This document shows positions 1 to 5,826 of a DNA stretch of 8,170 nt, piece by piece (within the stretch, counting starts at the first letter, position 1; the number at the start of each line of letters is the position of its first letter). The translations under genes and the position numbers were made by a program. Below the pieces are notes generated by a model, which saw only the letters and a list, made by a program, of their open reading frames with translations, had not been told where the DNA came from and did no database searches. This DNA comes from Methanosarcina sp. (lineage in GTDB: Archaea > Halobacteriota > Methanosarcinia > Methanosarcinales > Methanosarcinaceae): positions 1-8,170 of the forward strand of contig JAMXLQ010000299.1 of assembly GCA_024280975.1 (NCBI GenBank), given 5' to 3'.

Positions 1-157
1 GAACATCTTTCCACGTACAACCTGTCATAACGACGTACAAAATACCATTCATTAACTTCCTTATGTCTGCACGAGGTCTTCCTGTATGTGTTTTCTGAGG
101 AGGAAGATAAGGTTCTATGAATTCCCATAGAACGTCATCAATTTCATGGAAGGACAT
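1..157 (-). CDS. IS5-type transposase, N-terminal fragment (runs off window)
   Basis: Reading the minus strand from the ATG at 157 gives 52 uninterrupted codons up to the window edge. The protein starts MSFHEIDDVLWEFIEPYLPP, continues with QKTHTGRPRADIRKLMNGI, and then LYVVMTGCTWKDV. The pattern W..(I/L)EP.LPP, then a basic GRPR segment, then (N/D)GI.YV..TG..W.D is the N-terminal helical domain (DUF4096 type) of IS4/IS5-superfamily transposases. The catalytic DDE part would lie to the left, outside the window, so intactness cannot be judged. No strong SD precedes the ATG, which is common for transposases. The stretch just upstream (158-207) would be the IS end. Family level is fairly sure; the exact IS is not identified. 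Confidence 0.82.
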   Translation of the reverse strand, partial: MSFHEIDDVLWEFIEPYLPPQKTHTGRPRADIRKLMNGILYVVMTGCTWKDV

Positions 158-207
158 AAACTCAAATTTATAATTTCAACATAATATTACTTTTGGGATA
201 GGCTCAT
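1..207 (-). mobile_element. Right end of an IS5-like insertion sequence (partial)
   Basis: The element holds the transposase start at 157 and probably ends near 203-207. There, reading inward on the minus strand, the sequence is GAGCCTATCCCAAAAGT. A GAGCC-type tip about 50 bp in front of the transposase start fits IS5-group architecture, but this is from memory of the group. The other terminus and any target duplication lie outside the window, so the boundary is an estimate. Confidence 0.5.
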
Positions 208-215
208 TATTATAA
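195..215. repeat. Inverted repeat, left copy (GGGATAGGC + TTATAATAA on the other strand)
   Basis: The reverse complement of this segment reads TTATAATAA-TGA-GCCTATCCC. It matches TTATAATAA-GCCTATCCC at 369-386 at every base apart from a 3-nt insertion. Similarity continues a few bases past CCC (AAAAGT versus GAAACT). This copy sits at the presumed IS end. Confidence 0.7.
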
Positions 216-352
216 TTTTTAAGTATATCTCAAAAACGATAGCAAATAAAGTACAATTATTTTTTTGAACAGATCTAAAAATTTGAATACACTAAACAAA
301 TTCAAATACTAGAACTCCGATTGTAAGTCAAATATCTTGTGTGAATTTGAGG

Positions 353-360
353 TTTATATA
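353..360 (+). promoter_or_regulatory. Candidate archaeal TATA box for the permease gene (TTTATATA)
   Basis: TTTATATA preceded by purine-containing TTGAGG (a weak BRE) is a canonical archaeal TATA sequence. Transcription would start near 380-387, inside the right inverted-repeat copy, giving a leader of about 200 nt. A second, weaker candidate (TTTATATC) is at 432-439. AT-richness makes chance matches likely. Confidence 0.35.
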
Positions 361-368
361 ACTATTAT

Positions 369-386
369 TTATAATAAGCCTATCCC
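369..386. repeat. Inverted repeat, right copy; possible solo IS end
   Basis: TTATAATAAGCCTATCCC is the partner of 195-215 in inverted orientation. If GCCTATCCC is an IS tip, this copy faces right, away from the left-hand IS, with no transposase behind it. It would then be a remnant end of a second insertion. Alternatively the pair bounds a small AT-rich unit of about 190 bp. Confidence 0.65.
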
Positions 387-431
387 GAAACTAAAAATTT
401 GTCTTTCGAATCTCGTTTTTGGTGTAGTCAA

Positions 432-439
432 TTTATATC
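432..439 (+). promoter_or_regulatory. Alternative TATA-like box for the permease gene (TTTATATC)
   Basis: TTTATATC would place initiation near 460-465 and give a leader of about 120 nt. It is weaker than the match at 353-360, and no distinct BRE is visible. It is listed because it is the nearest good TATA-like sequence to the gene. Confidence 0.25.
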
Positions 440-585
440 TGACCATGTAAAATGATCCTTAAAACCCAGATTACTTAGAATTGAAAACTCAGGTCATATT
501 TAGATAAAAAATCAAGTCATTTAGAATAAAACAGGTTTTGGGATGATTTCAGTAACTGAAAAAAATAAAACGAAGGCTAATACGA

Positions 586-2571
586 GTGCAAGATAGTGAA
601 ATATATAATAAGAAATTAAAGTCCTTAAAGACTTTTATTCTTGGAGAGCCCCGTAACCCTTTTGATTCTGATATTTTCCATAAAGTTTCTTTAATAGCGC
701 TCTTCGCATGGGTCGGTCTGGGATCGGATGCAATGTCTTCTGCATCATATGGTCCTCAAGAAGCATACTTGGCATTGGGAAATAATATTTACCTTGCCAT
801 ATTTGTAGCACTGAGTATTATACTAACAATTTTTGTAATTAGTACAAGTTATTCGCAGATAATCGAACTATTCCCCACAGGTGGTGGTGGCTATTTGGTT
901 GCTAGTAAATTGCTGTCCCCATCGCTTGGAATGCTTTCTGGTTGTGCACTCCTTATAGACTATGTACTTACAATTGCTATTTCGATAGCAAGTGGTGTAG
1001 ATGCCATGCTAAGTTTTCTACCAGCAAGCTGGCAGATGTTCAAATTAGGATTTGCGTTTTTTGTAATTATAACAATTATAGTATTGAATTTAAGAGGAAT
1101 TAAAGAATCAGTTTTATTTTTAATACCTATATTTGCACTATTCGTAATTGCTCATGTTACCTTAATATTATATGCTCTTTATTTCCATGCAGCAAATGTA
1201 CCAACAGTAATGAGTAATACTGCAACTAATGTCCATAACATAATATCCGGTGCAGGACTCACAGCGTTGCTTTTCATGATTCTACATTCATATAGTATGG
1301 GTGCAGGAACATATACAGGAATTGAAGCCGTAAGTAATGCAGTTCCGGTAATGAGAGAACCTAGAGTGCACACTGCTAAGAGAACTATGCATCTCATGGC
1401 GATTTCGCTGGCATTTATGGCAGCAGGATTAATGCTTACTTACATATTTTACCACGTTTCTCCAGAATCTGGAAAAACTCTGAATGCTATTCTTTTTGAG
1501 AATATTACCAGACCTTGGGGACTTTTAGGTCACTACTTTGTAATAGCGGCTCTTGTATCTGAAGCAGGACTTTTGTTTGTAGCTGCACAAACTGGATTTA
1601 TAGACGGTCCACGAGTTTTGGCAAACATGGCACTGGATAGATGGGTTCCTACCAGGTTCGCAACGCTGAGTGATAGACTTGTAACACAAAACGGAATCTT
1701 AATAATGGGTATTTCAGCGTTATTTATGGTCTTTATTACCCAGGGATCAGTCGAACACCTGTTAGTCCTTTATAGCATAGCAGTTTTCATAACATTTAGT
1801 CTGTCTCAGACAGGTATGGTTCGCCATTGGTGGAAGTCTAAAACGAAAGTTAAAGACTGGAAGAAGAAATTAATTATCAATGGTACCGGACTGCTTATGA
1901 CAGTTTTGATTCTGACATCAGTAATAGCCGTTAAGTTCGGCGAAGGAGGATGGGTAACATTGCTTATTATCGGAGCCTTTGCTGGAATTGTTATCCTCAT
2001 AAGACGCCATTATGACAACGCCTCAGAGCTTATAAGAGAGCTGAATGCAAAGACAATAAATTCTCCTAAATGTATGAATATAACTAAGAATGATAAACCT
2101 GATAAGGCTGACATGCAGGATAAGACTGCAGTGCTTCTTGTAAATGGTTTTAACGGTCTAGGGATGCAGGCACTGTCCACTATATTCAAACTGTTCGGTG
2201 GAATGTACAAGAATTTTGTATTTGTACAAATTGGGGTAATCGATGCTGGTGTATTCAAAGGAGCAGAAGAAATTCAAGAACTCCAAACCCAAGTATATAA
2301 AGATGTAGATAGGTACGTAAAATTAATTTCATCACACGGTTACTATGCTGAAGGTTTTACTGCAGTCGGCACTGACGTTGTTGAAGAGATTGCAAAATTG
2401 GCACCAGAGATTCTAAAGAAGTTTCCTAATGCTGTATTTTTTGGTGGACAGATCGTCTTCCCGAATGATTCAAGGCTTACAAGATGGCTGCATAACTATA
2501 CTGTCTTCGCATCACAGAGAAAACTATATGCAGACGGCATTCCTTTCGTAGTTTTACCAATAAAAGTATAA
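586..2571 (+). CDS. KimA-like potassium/amino-acid permease (APC superfamily)
   Basis: This is a 661-residue integral membrane protein with about 12 hydrophobic segments (residues about 33-500) and a soluble C-terminal domain (about 510-661). The N-terminal half closely resembles the Bacillus K+ importer KimA/YdaO. GSDAMSSASYG carries D48 and Y55. LLIDYVLTIAISIASG carries D125, Y126, T129 and S133. TYTGIEAVSN carries T244 and E247. By recollection these align with KimA K+-site residues D36, Y43, D117/Y118, T121, S125, T230 and E233. FPTGGGGYLV (residues 96-105) is the usual APC/KUP loop. The convergent kdp operon supports a K+ role, which is inferred; amino-acid transport remains possible. 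The start is GTG at 586 with a weak SD (GAAGG at 572-576). A better-placed ATG with AGGT lies at 543 in another frame and would join after a 1-nt change. The gene ends TAA. Confidence 0.8.
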   Translation: MQDSEIYNKKLKSLKTFILGEPRNPFDSDIFHKVSLIALFAWVGLGSDAMSSASYGPQEAYLALGNNIYLAIFVALSIILTIFVISTSYSQIIELFPTGGGGYLVASKLLSPSLGMLSGCALLIDYVLTIAISIASGVDAMLSFLPASWQMFKLGFAFFVIITIIVLNLRGIKESVLFLIPIFALFVIAHVTLILYALYFHAANVPTVMSNTATNVHNIISGAGLTALLFMILHSYSMGAGTYTGIEAVSNAVPVMREPRVHTAKRTMHLMAISLAFMAAGLMLTYIFYHVSPESGKTLNAILFENITRPWGLLGHYFVIAALVSEAGLLFVAAQTGFIDGPRVLANMALDRWVPTRFATLSDRLVTQNGILIMGISALFMVFITQGSVEHLLVLYSIAVFITFSLSQTGMVRHWWKSKTKVKDWKKKLIINGTGLLMTVLILTSVIAVKFGEGGWVTLLIIGAFAGIVILIRRHYDNASELIRELNAKTINSPKCMNITKNDKPDKADMQDKTAVLLVNGFNGLGMQALSTIFKLFGGMYKNFVFVQIGVIDAGVFKGAEEIQELQTQVYKDVDRYVKLISSHGYYAEGFTAVGTDVVEEIAKLAPEILKKFPNAVFFGGQIVFPNDSRLTRWLHNYTVFASQRKLYADGIPFVVLPIKV

Positions 2572-2608
2572 AAAAGTTAAAAAGAGTAGACATCTTAGCT
2601 TTCTACTC
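2572..2608 (-). terminator. Hairpin plus T-tract terminator for minus-strand transcripts
   Basis: On the minus strand, GAGTAGA (2608-2602) pairs perfectly with TCTACTC (2590-2584) across an 11-nt loop. It is followed by TTTTTAACTTTTTT. Archaeal polymerases terminate at oligo-T, so this would end modA transcripts about 240 nt past the modA stop, just short of the permease gene's 3' end. On the plus strand the hairpin is not followed by a T-run. Confidence 0.55.
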
Positions 2609-2662
2609 GTTTGGTACTGATAGACTCTAAAAACTAAGAAAATATACCTATAGTTTACGGGT

Positions 2663-2685
2663 GAAGCTGGTTTCCACCTAGCTTC
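2663..2685 (+). terminator. Hairpin, possible terminator of the permease gene
   Basis: GAAGCT-GGT (2663-2671) pairs with ACC-t-AGCTTC (2676-2685): a 9-bp stem with one bulged T and a TTCC loop. The sequence after it is TAATACCTTTT. It is the first strong plus-strand stem after the permease stop codon. The T-run is short and delayed, so terminator function is only plausible. Confidence 0.35.
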
Positions 2686-2704
2686 TAATACCTTTTATAT
2701 AATA

Positions 2705-2828
2705 GGACTTACGCAGTTGAATTGAGAAATAAATGATAGTAAACATTCAATTGCCTAAAAAATAATTTTAATACGATATCTGTTGTATTTGATTTTATGC
2801 ACTAAATGCGTATCAACCACATAAGTCC
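2705..2828 (+). mobile_element. MITE-like element A, TA-flanked, about 124 bp
   Basis: The left end GGACTTACGCAGTTGA and the complement of the right end, GGACTTATGTGGTTGA, match at 13 of 16 bases; all differences are transitions. Both ends are bordered by TA (2703-2704, 2829-2830), as expected for TA-targeting IS630/mariner-type movement. There is no coding capacity. The left part (from GTTGAATTGAGAAA) aligns without gaps over about 44 nt with element B at about three-quarters identity. It lies in the 3' region of modA. The parent IS is not in the window. Confidence 0.7.
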
Positions 2829-2849
2829 TACAGTAAGCTCTATCTTTTA

Positions 2850-3686
2850 TCAAGATTGGGCAACAAAACCATACTTTTTCAGTATATCCTGTCCTTCTTT
2901 CCCTGTAACAAAGTCAAGGAACTTCTGAGCTTTTTCTTTATGTTCGGAAGAAGAAATCACAGCTATCGGGTACCTAACAGGAGTACTAACAGACACGTTT
3001 GTAACGATTTTGATAGTTCCTGGTTCTGCAGTTTTTGCATCGGTTATGTATACAAACCCTGCGTCAACTTCTCCTCTTTCCACGTATACGAGTACTTGTT
3101 TGACGTCTTCAGCAAGTACCGTCTTATTTTCGAGCTGATTCCACAAACCTGCTTCAGTAAGTGCGGTACGTGTATAATTTCCGACAGGGACTGTATCAGG
3201 ATTTCCAATGCCGATTTTTTTAACTTTAGGGTCAGCCAGATCTTTCACACCAGTGATATTAAGGGTACTGTTTTCAGGGACAATAAGCACAAGTGAATTT
3301 TGAGCAAAATCTTTTCTTGAATTGTTTTCGATAAGTGACTCATTGGCAAGTATGTCCATTTGAGCCTCATCAGCTGAGGCAAAAACATCGACAGGAGCTC
3401 CTCCTTCAATCTGCTTACGTAGGTTCCCCGAACCTGCAAAATTCAGACTTACATTCGTTCCAGAATTTTCCTTCTCAAACTGGGAAGCAATGTCCGTAAA
3501 AGCGCCAGTAAGGCTAGCAGCTGCAGAAACTGTTATAATTTCAGGTCCTACTGCACCTGGAGTTACTGAAGTTACTGGAGTTGCTGGAGTCACTGTTGCA
3601 TTTGGAGCTTCACCTTTCTGACCAGCACATCCTATTGCAAGGGATACACTTAACAGTACTAATAGAATTATCAGTTCTTTTCTCAT
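2850..3686 (-). CDS. modA: Molybdate ABC transporter substrate-binding lipoprotein ModA
   Basis: This extracytoplasmic solute-binding protein captures molybdate/tungstate and would hand it to a ModBC permease. From the ATG at 3686 it has 278 residues. The signal peptide MRKELIILLVLLSVSLAIGC has a lipobox (LAIGC), followed by a Thr/Pro-rich linker to about residue 45. The mature domain starts ITVSAAASLTGAF and has FAGSGNLRKQI, GGAPVDVFASADE, IGNPDTVPVGNYT and DAGFVYITDA. These correspond to the ModA oxyanion-site Ser/Ser/Tyr regions. The domain of about 235 residues equals the usual ModA length, so the gene looks intact. The frame stays open to an ATG at 3722, but 3686 is preferred: GGGGTGA (3697-3691) is an ideal SD 4 nt upstream, and this start places the signal peptide first. 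No modB or modC is present here. It is not WtpA, which is longer with different motifs. Confidence 0.9.
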   Translation of the reverse strand: MRKELIILLVLLSVSLAIGCAGQKGEAPNATVTPATPVTSVTPGAVGPEIITVSAAASLTGAFTDIASQFEKENSGTNVSLNFAGSGNLRKQIEGGAPVDVFASADEAQMDILANESLIENNSRKDFAQNSLVLIVPENSTLNITGVKDLADPKVKKIGIGNPDTVPVGNYTRTALTEAGLWNQLENKTVLAEDVKQVLVYVERGEVDAGFVYITDAKTAEPGTIKIVTNVSVSTPVRYPIAVISSSEHKEKAQKFLDFVTGKEGQDILKKYGFVAQS

Positions 3687-3690
3687 TATT

Positions 3691-3697
3691 TCACCCC
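3691..3697 (-). promoter_or_regulatory. SD that fixes the modA start (GGGGTGA)
   Basis: GGTGA is complementary to the 3' end of archaeal 16S rRNA. It lies 4 nt before the ATG at 3686, which rules in favour of this start over the upstream ATG at 3722. Confidence 0.7.
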
Positions 3698-3699
3698 AT

Positions 3700-3734
3700 A
3701 TGATACAAGCTTGACTCCACATGATACAAGCTTG
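3700..3734 (-). repeat. Two direct copies of CAAGCTTGTATCAT, 21 bp apart, upstream of modA
   Basis: On the minus strand the identical 14-mer CAAGCTTGTATCAT occurs at 3734-3721 and 3713-3700, exactly 21 bp apart, which is two helical turns. Each copy contains the palindrome CAAGCTTG. They end just before the modA SD, where a repressor would block initiation or a leader would control translation. The pair could equally be a simple tandem duplication. It does not resemble the E. coli ModE site. Confidence 0.6.
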
Positions 3735-3746
3735 CGTGTAAATAGA

Positions 3747-3754
3747 GGACTTAC
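3747..3754 (+). repeat. Extra element-end octamer GGACTTAC beside element B
   Basis: GGACTTAC is the exact complement of the terminal GTAAGTCC at 3868-3875. It lies 17 bp outside the better left end of element B (3764). It may be the original left end, with 3764 a second nested end, or a relic of an older copy. Confidence 0.4.
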
Positions 3755-3763
3755 TTGGATTTA

Positions 3764-3875
3764 GAACTTATGTGGTTGAACTGAGAAACCAACAGCATTA
3801 AACCTTCACCTGTCTAAAGACTAAATCAGTCAAAACGCTGAAGGTGTTTGATATCTACTTCAAGTGTGTAAGTCC
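3764..3875 (+). mobile_element. MITE-like element B, about 112 bp, abutting kdpD
   Basis: The left end GAACTTATGTGGTTGA is preceded by TA. The complement of the right end is GGACTTACACACTTGA. Element A's left end is GGACTTACGCAGTTGA, and the internal GTTGAACTGAGAAA block continues the homology with A in the same orientation. The right flank (TTTATT) lacks a clean TA. Inside are stems ACCTTCA/TGAAGGT (3802-3808, 3839-3845) and GACT/AGTC (3819-3822, 3828-3831), so the RNA would fold. There is no coding capacity. It fills nearly all the space between the kdpD stop and the modA leader. Confidence 0.65.
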
Positions 3876-3879
3876 TTTA

Positions 3880-5817
3880 TTATAAACGTTCAAGTGCAAG
3901 AGCTCCAAGGAATGCCATTGTTTCAAATATTTCTTTATTATCTGGAACCAGAGCTTCTTCAGGTTTGTCAAAGGCAAATGCCATAATGCCAAAAATCATT
4001 CTATGAGTCTTGATAGGAATATAGTATCCTTTTCCCGCGGGAAGATTATCTGTTCCAGCTCCAGCTACCTGACCATTTTCATAGGCCCATTGAGCAATAG
4101 CTTTTTCTTTATCATAGAGGAGATAGTTAGCATCACCAGCGCCTATCTGAAGCCCAGAAGGACCAGGTATAAGTACTGCAAAAAGTCCTGGTCCAAAGTT
4201 ATGCATTTGATCGGCAATAATTTCAAAGACTTCTTGTCGCGTTTTTGCTTCCACCAGCCCGCGGGAAAGACCTGATGTTGCTTCCACCTCAGCTTCGCTT
4301 TTCCATATCTGAGGCAGTAGATGACGTAGCCTTGCGGCAAGATTGCTAATTATGAAGGCAATAGTAACGTATCCTATAAAAGCAATGAAGTATTCCCAGT
4401 CATGAATAGTAAATGTATAATAAGGCTCGACAAAGAGGAAATCGAAAATTAAAATGCTCAAAACGGCCGTAAACAGAGCTACTCTACGCCTGAAAAAGAA
4501 CGCAGATACCAGAACTGGAATGAGTTGAATTATCAGCAGGTTTGAAGGGCCAATATACTCTCTAAGAAGAAAATTGATTCCCACCACAGCTGCGATGAGG
4601 ACGAGGCTGATTACATATTCTACTGTAAAGAAAAGTGGAATTTGCTTTTTGAGAGGTATGTAAACGCTTTTTCCTTTTGGCTCGTACAGATGAACATCAA
4701 TGCCATGTGACTGCCTTATGACCCTGTATACCGGAGATGAAAATATATCCAGCCCATGGGGTTTTCCTAACATGATCATACTGACATTGCTCCTTCGGGC
4801 ATAGCGTATAATCTCATCAGCGACGTCATTTCCACGGTAACGCACTATCTTTCCGCCCAGCCGTCTCCCTGTTTCAAGAGCTTGATTTATCCAGAGACGC
4901 TCCTGAGAAGATAATGCTCTTTCGTCAATTACATCTACAGAAAATACAATCAAATCAGCATCGAATCTGGTTGCAAGCCTGTATGCTGCCCTGACCATAT
5001 GTTCAGCTGTCGGGCCTGGGCGAATACAGACAAGAAGCCTTTCTGCTGCCGGCCAGGGGCCCGGAATAGCCCGGGTCCTCATATAGCCTATCATCCTCTC
5101 GTCTGTAGACTCAGCCATATATCGTAGAGCAAGCTGCCTAAGGGCAAGAAGATTCCCTATTCTGAAAAAACTTTGAACAGCTGCTTCAGCCATATCTTTT
5201 ACATAGACTTTTCCGGCTTTGAGACGAAGACTTAGCTCTTCTGGAGTAATGTCAATTAATCGAATCTCATCTGCATTAGAAAGGAAAGCGTCCGGTACAA
5301 TTTCAGAAACTCTGATGCCAATTATCTGGGCAACGGCATCGTTCTGGCTCTCAATATGCTGAATATTGACAGTTGTATAAACCGAGATTCCTGCTTGCAG
5401 AAGTTCTTCTATATCCTGGTACCGTTTCAAATGTCTGCTACCAGGAGCATTGGTATGAGCTAACTCGTCTACAAGAACGATTTGCGGATGGCGTCGGATG
5501 ACTGCGTCGAGATCGATTTCCCTGAGAGAAAGTGTCTGATGTTCGATAGAAAGTGTTGGAATGACCTCAAAGTTCTCAACCAGAGCATTGGTTTCAGGCC
5601 GATTATGGGTTTCTATATAGCCAATTACGACATCTTTTCCTTCCCGTTGCCTCTGAAGAGCATCTTCAAGCATCGAATATGTTTTCCCAACACCTGGGGC
5701 GTAGCCGAGGTAAACTGTCAGCTTTCCTTCACGCTCTTTTTCCTCAGCACGGCGAGCGACCAAGAGCAAGTCCTCGGGCAGTGGCCTTCCTTCATTTTCA
5801 GAACGATCCGTTGCCAT
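3880..5817 (-). CDS. kdpD: KdpD-like potassium sensor lacking the histidine kinase domain
   Basis: The 645 residues match the input half of KdpD. The KdpD/ATP-binding domain spans about 30-240, with Walker A GYAPGVGKT (38-46) and Walker B IVLVDE (113-118) followed by LAHTNAPGSRH. A Usp-like domain covers about 259-380, and four closely spaced membrane segments lie between about 395 and 500. A GAF-like domain runs from about 515 to the end. The protein ends LGALALERL, where bacterial KdpD continues into its H-box and ATPase domains (E. coli total about 894). No H-box, N-box or G-box exists here, so it cannot autophosphorylate as a classical kinase. No kdpE follows in the window. ATG at 5817 has SD GAGGT at 5825-5821, right at the kdpC stop, suggesting coupled translation. 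It ends with tandem TAA TAA, 5 bp from element B. It is either a native short sensor or a truncation. Confidence 0.88.
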   Translation of the reverse strand: MATDRSENEGRPLPEDLLLVARRAEEKEREGKLTVYLGYAPGVGKTYSMLEDALQRQREGKDVVIGYIETHNRPETNALVENFEVIPTLSIEHQTLSLREIDLDAVIRRHPQIVLVDELAHTNAPGSRHLKRYQDIEELLQAGISVYTTVNIQHIESQNDAVAQIIGIRVSEIVPDAFLSNADEIRLIDITPEELSLRLKAGKVYVKDMAEAAVQSFFRIGNLLALRQLALRYMAESTDERMIGYMRTRAIPGPWPAAERLLVCIRPGPTAEHMVRAAYRLATRFDADLIVFSVDVIDERALSSQERLWINQALETGRRLGGKIVRYRGNDVADEIIRYARRSNVSMIMLGKPHGLDIFSSPVYRVIRQSHGIDVHLYEPKGKSVYIPLKKQIPLFFTVEYVISLVLIAAVVGINFLLREYIGPSNLLIIQLIPVLVSAFFFRRRVALFTAVLSILIFDFLFVEPYYTFTIHDWEYFIAFIGYVTIAFIISNLAARLRHLLPQIWKSEAEVEATSGLSRGLVEAKTRQEVFEIIADQMHNFGPGLFAVLIPGPSGLQIGAGDANYLLYDKEKAIAQWAYENGQVAGAGTDNLPAGKGYYIPIKTHRMIFGIMAFAFDKPEEALVPDNKEIFETMAFLGALALERL

Positions 5818-5820
5818 AAT

Positions 5821-5825
5821 TACCT
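5821..5825 (-). promoter_or_regulatory. SD for kdpD overlapping the kdpC end (GAGGT)
   Basis: GAGGT sits between the kdpC stop (5829-5827) and the kdpD ATG (5817), 3 nt before the start codon (AAT spacing). The 9-nt intercistronic gap suggests co-translation. Confidence 0.5.
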
Positions 5826-5826
5826 C

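Larger units (their letters stand above)
158..585. other. AT-rich gene-free region between IS and permease gene
   Basis: There is no convincing gene apart from an 18-codon frame at 543-596. The region contains the IS end, the inverted repeat pair at 195-215 and 369-386, and a weak 8-bp hairpin (ATTTGAAT at 281-288 with ATTCAAAT at 300-307). It also has two TATA-like boxes facing the permease gene. The permease mRNA probably has a long 5' leader if the 353-360 box is used. Confidence 0.6.

Noticed and set aside
281..307. Hairpin ATTTGAAT/ATTCAAAT as a regulatory RNA or operator
   Set aside because: It is only 8 A/T-rich pairs in very AT-rich DNA, with no T-tract and no conserved context; chance is likely.
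1179..2258. Three minus-strand frames opposite the permease gene (64-82 codons)
   Set aside because: They are low-complexity shadows of the permease frame, without SDs or recognisable motifs, and the sense frame is fully explained by a conserved transporter.
3687..3722. Longer modA starting at ATG 3722 (MWSQACIIWGEI extension)
   Set aside because: The extension is encoded by the 21-bp repeat and the SD itself, would bury the signal peptide, and has no SD of its own.
2703..3875. CRISPR array or riboswitch made of the repeated GGACTTA units
   Set aside because: There are only two copies, they are inverted-ended and TA-flanked, with no regular spacers; a MITE-like family explains them better.
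3735..3879. Remnant of a KdpD histidine kinase domain downstream of the stop
   Set aside because: Reading the minus strand past TAATAA gives element B sequence with further stops and no H-box-like residues.
4680..5045. c-di-AMP-binding motif in the KdpD Usp domain
   Set aside because: The S.S...FTA.Y pattern remembered from Staphylococcus KdpD is not visible here (the segment reads LVCIRPGPTAEHMVRA), so no binding claim is made for this protein.
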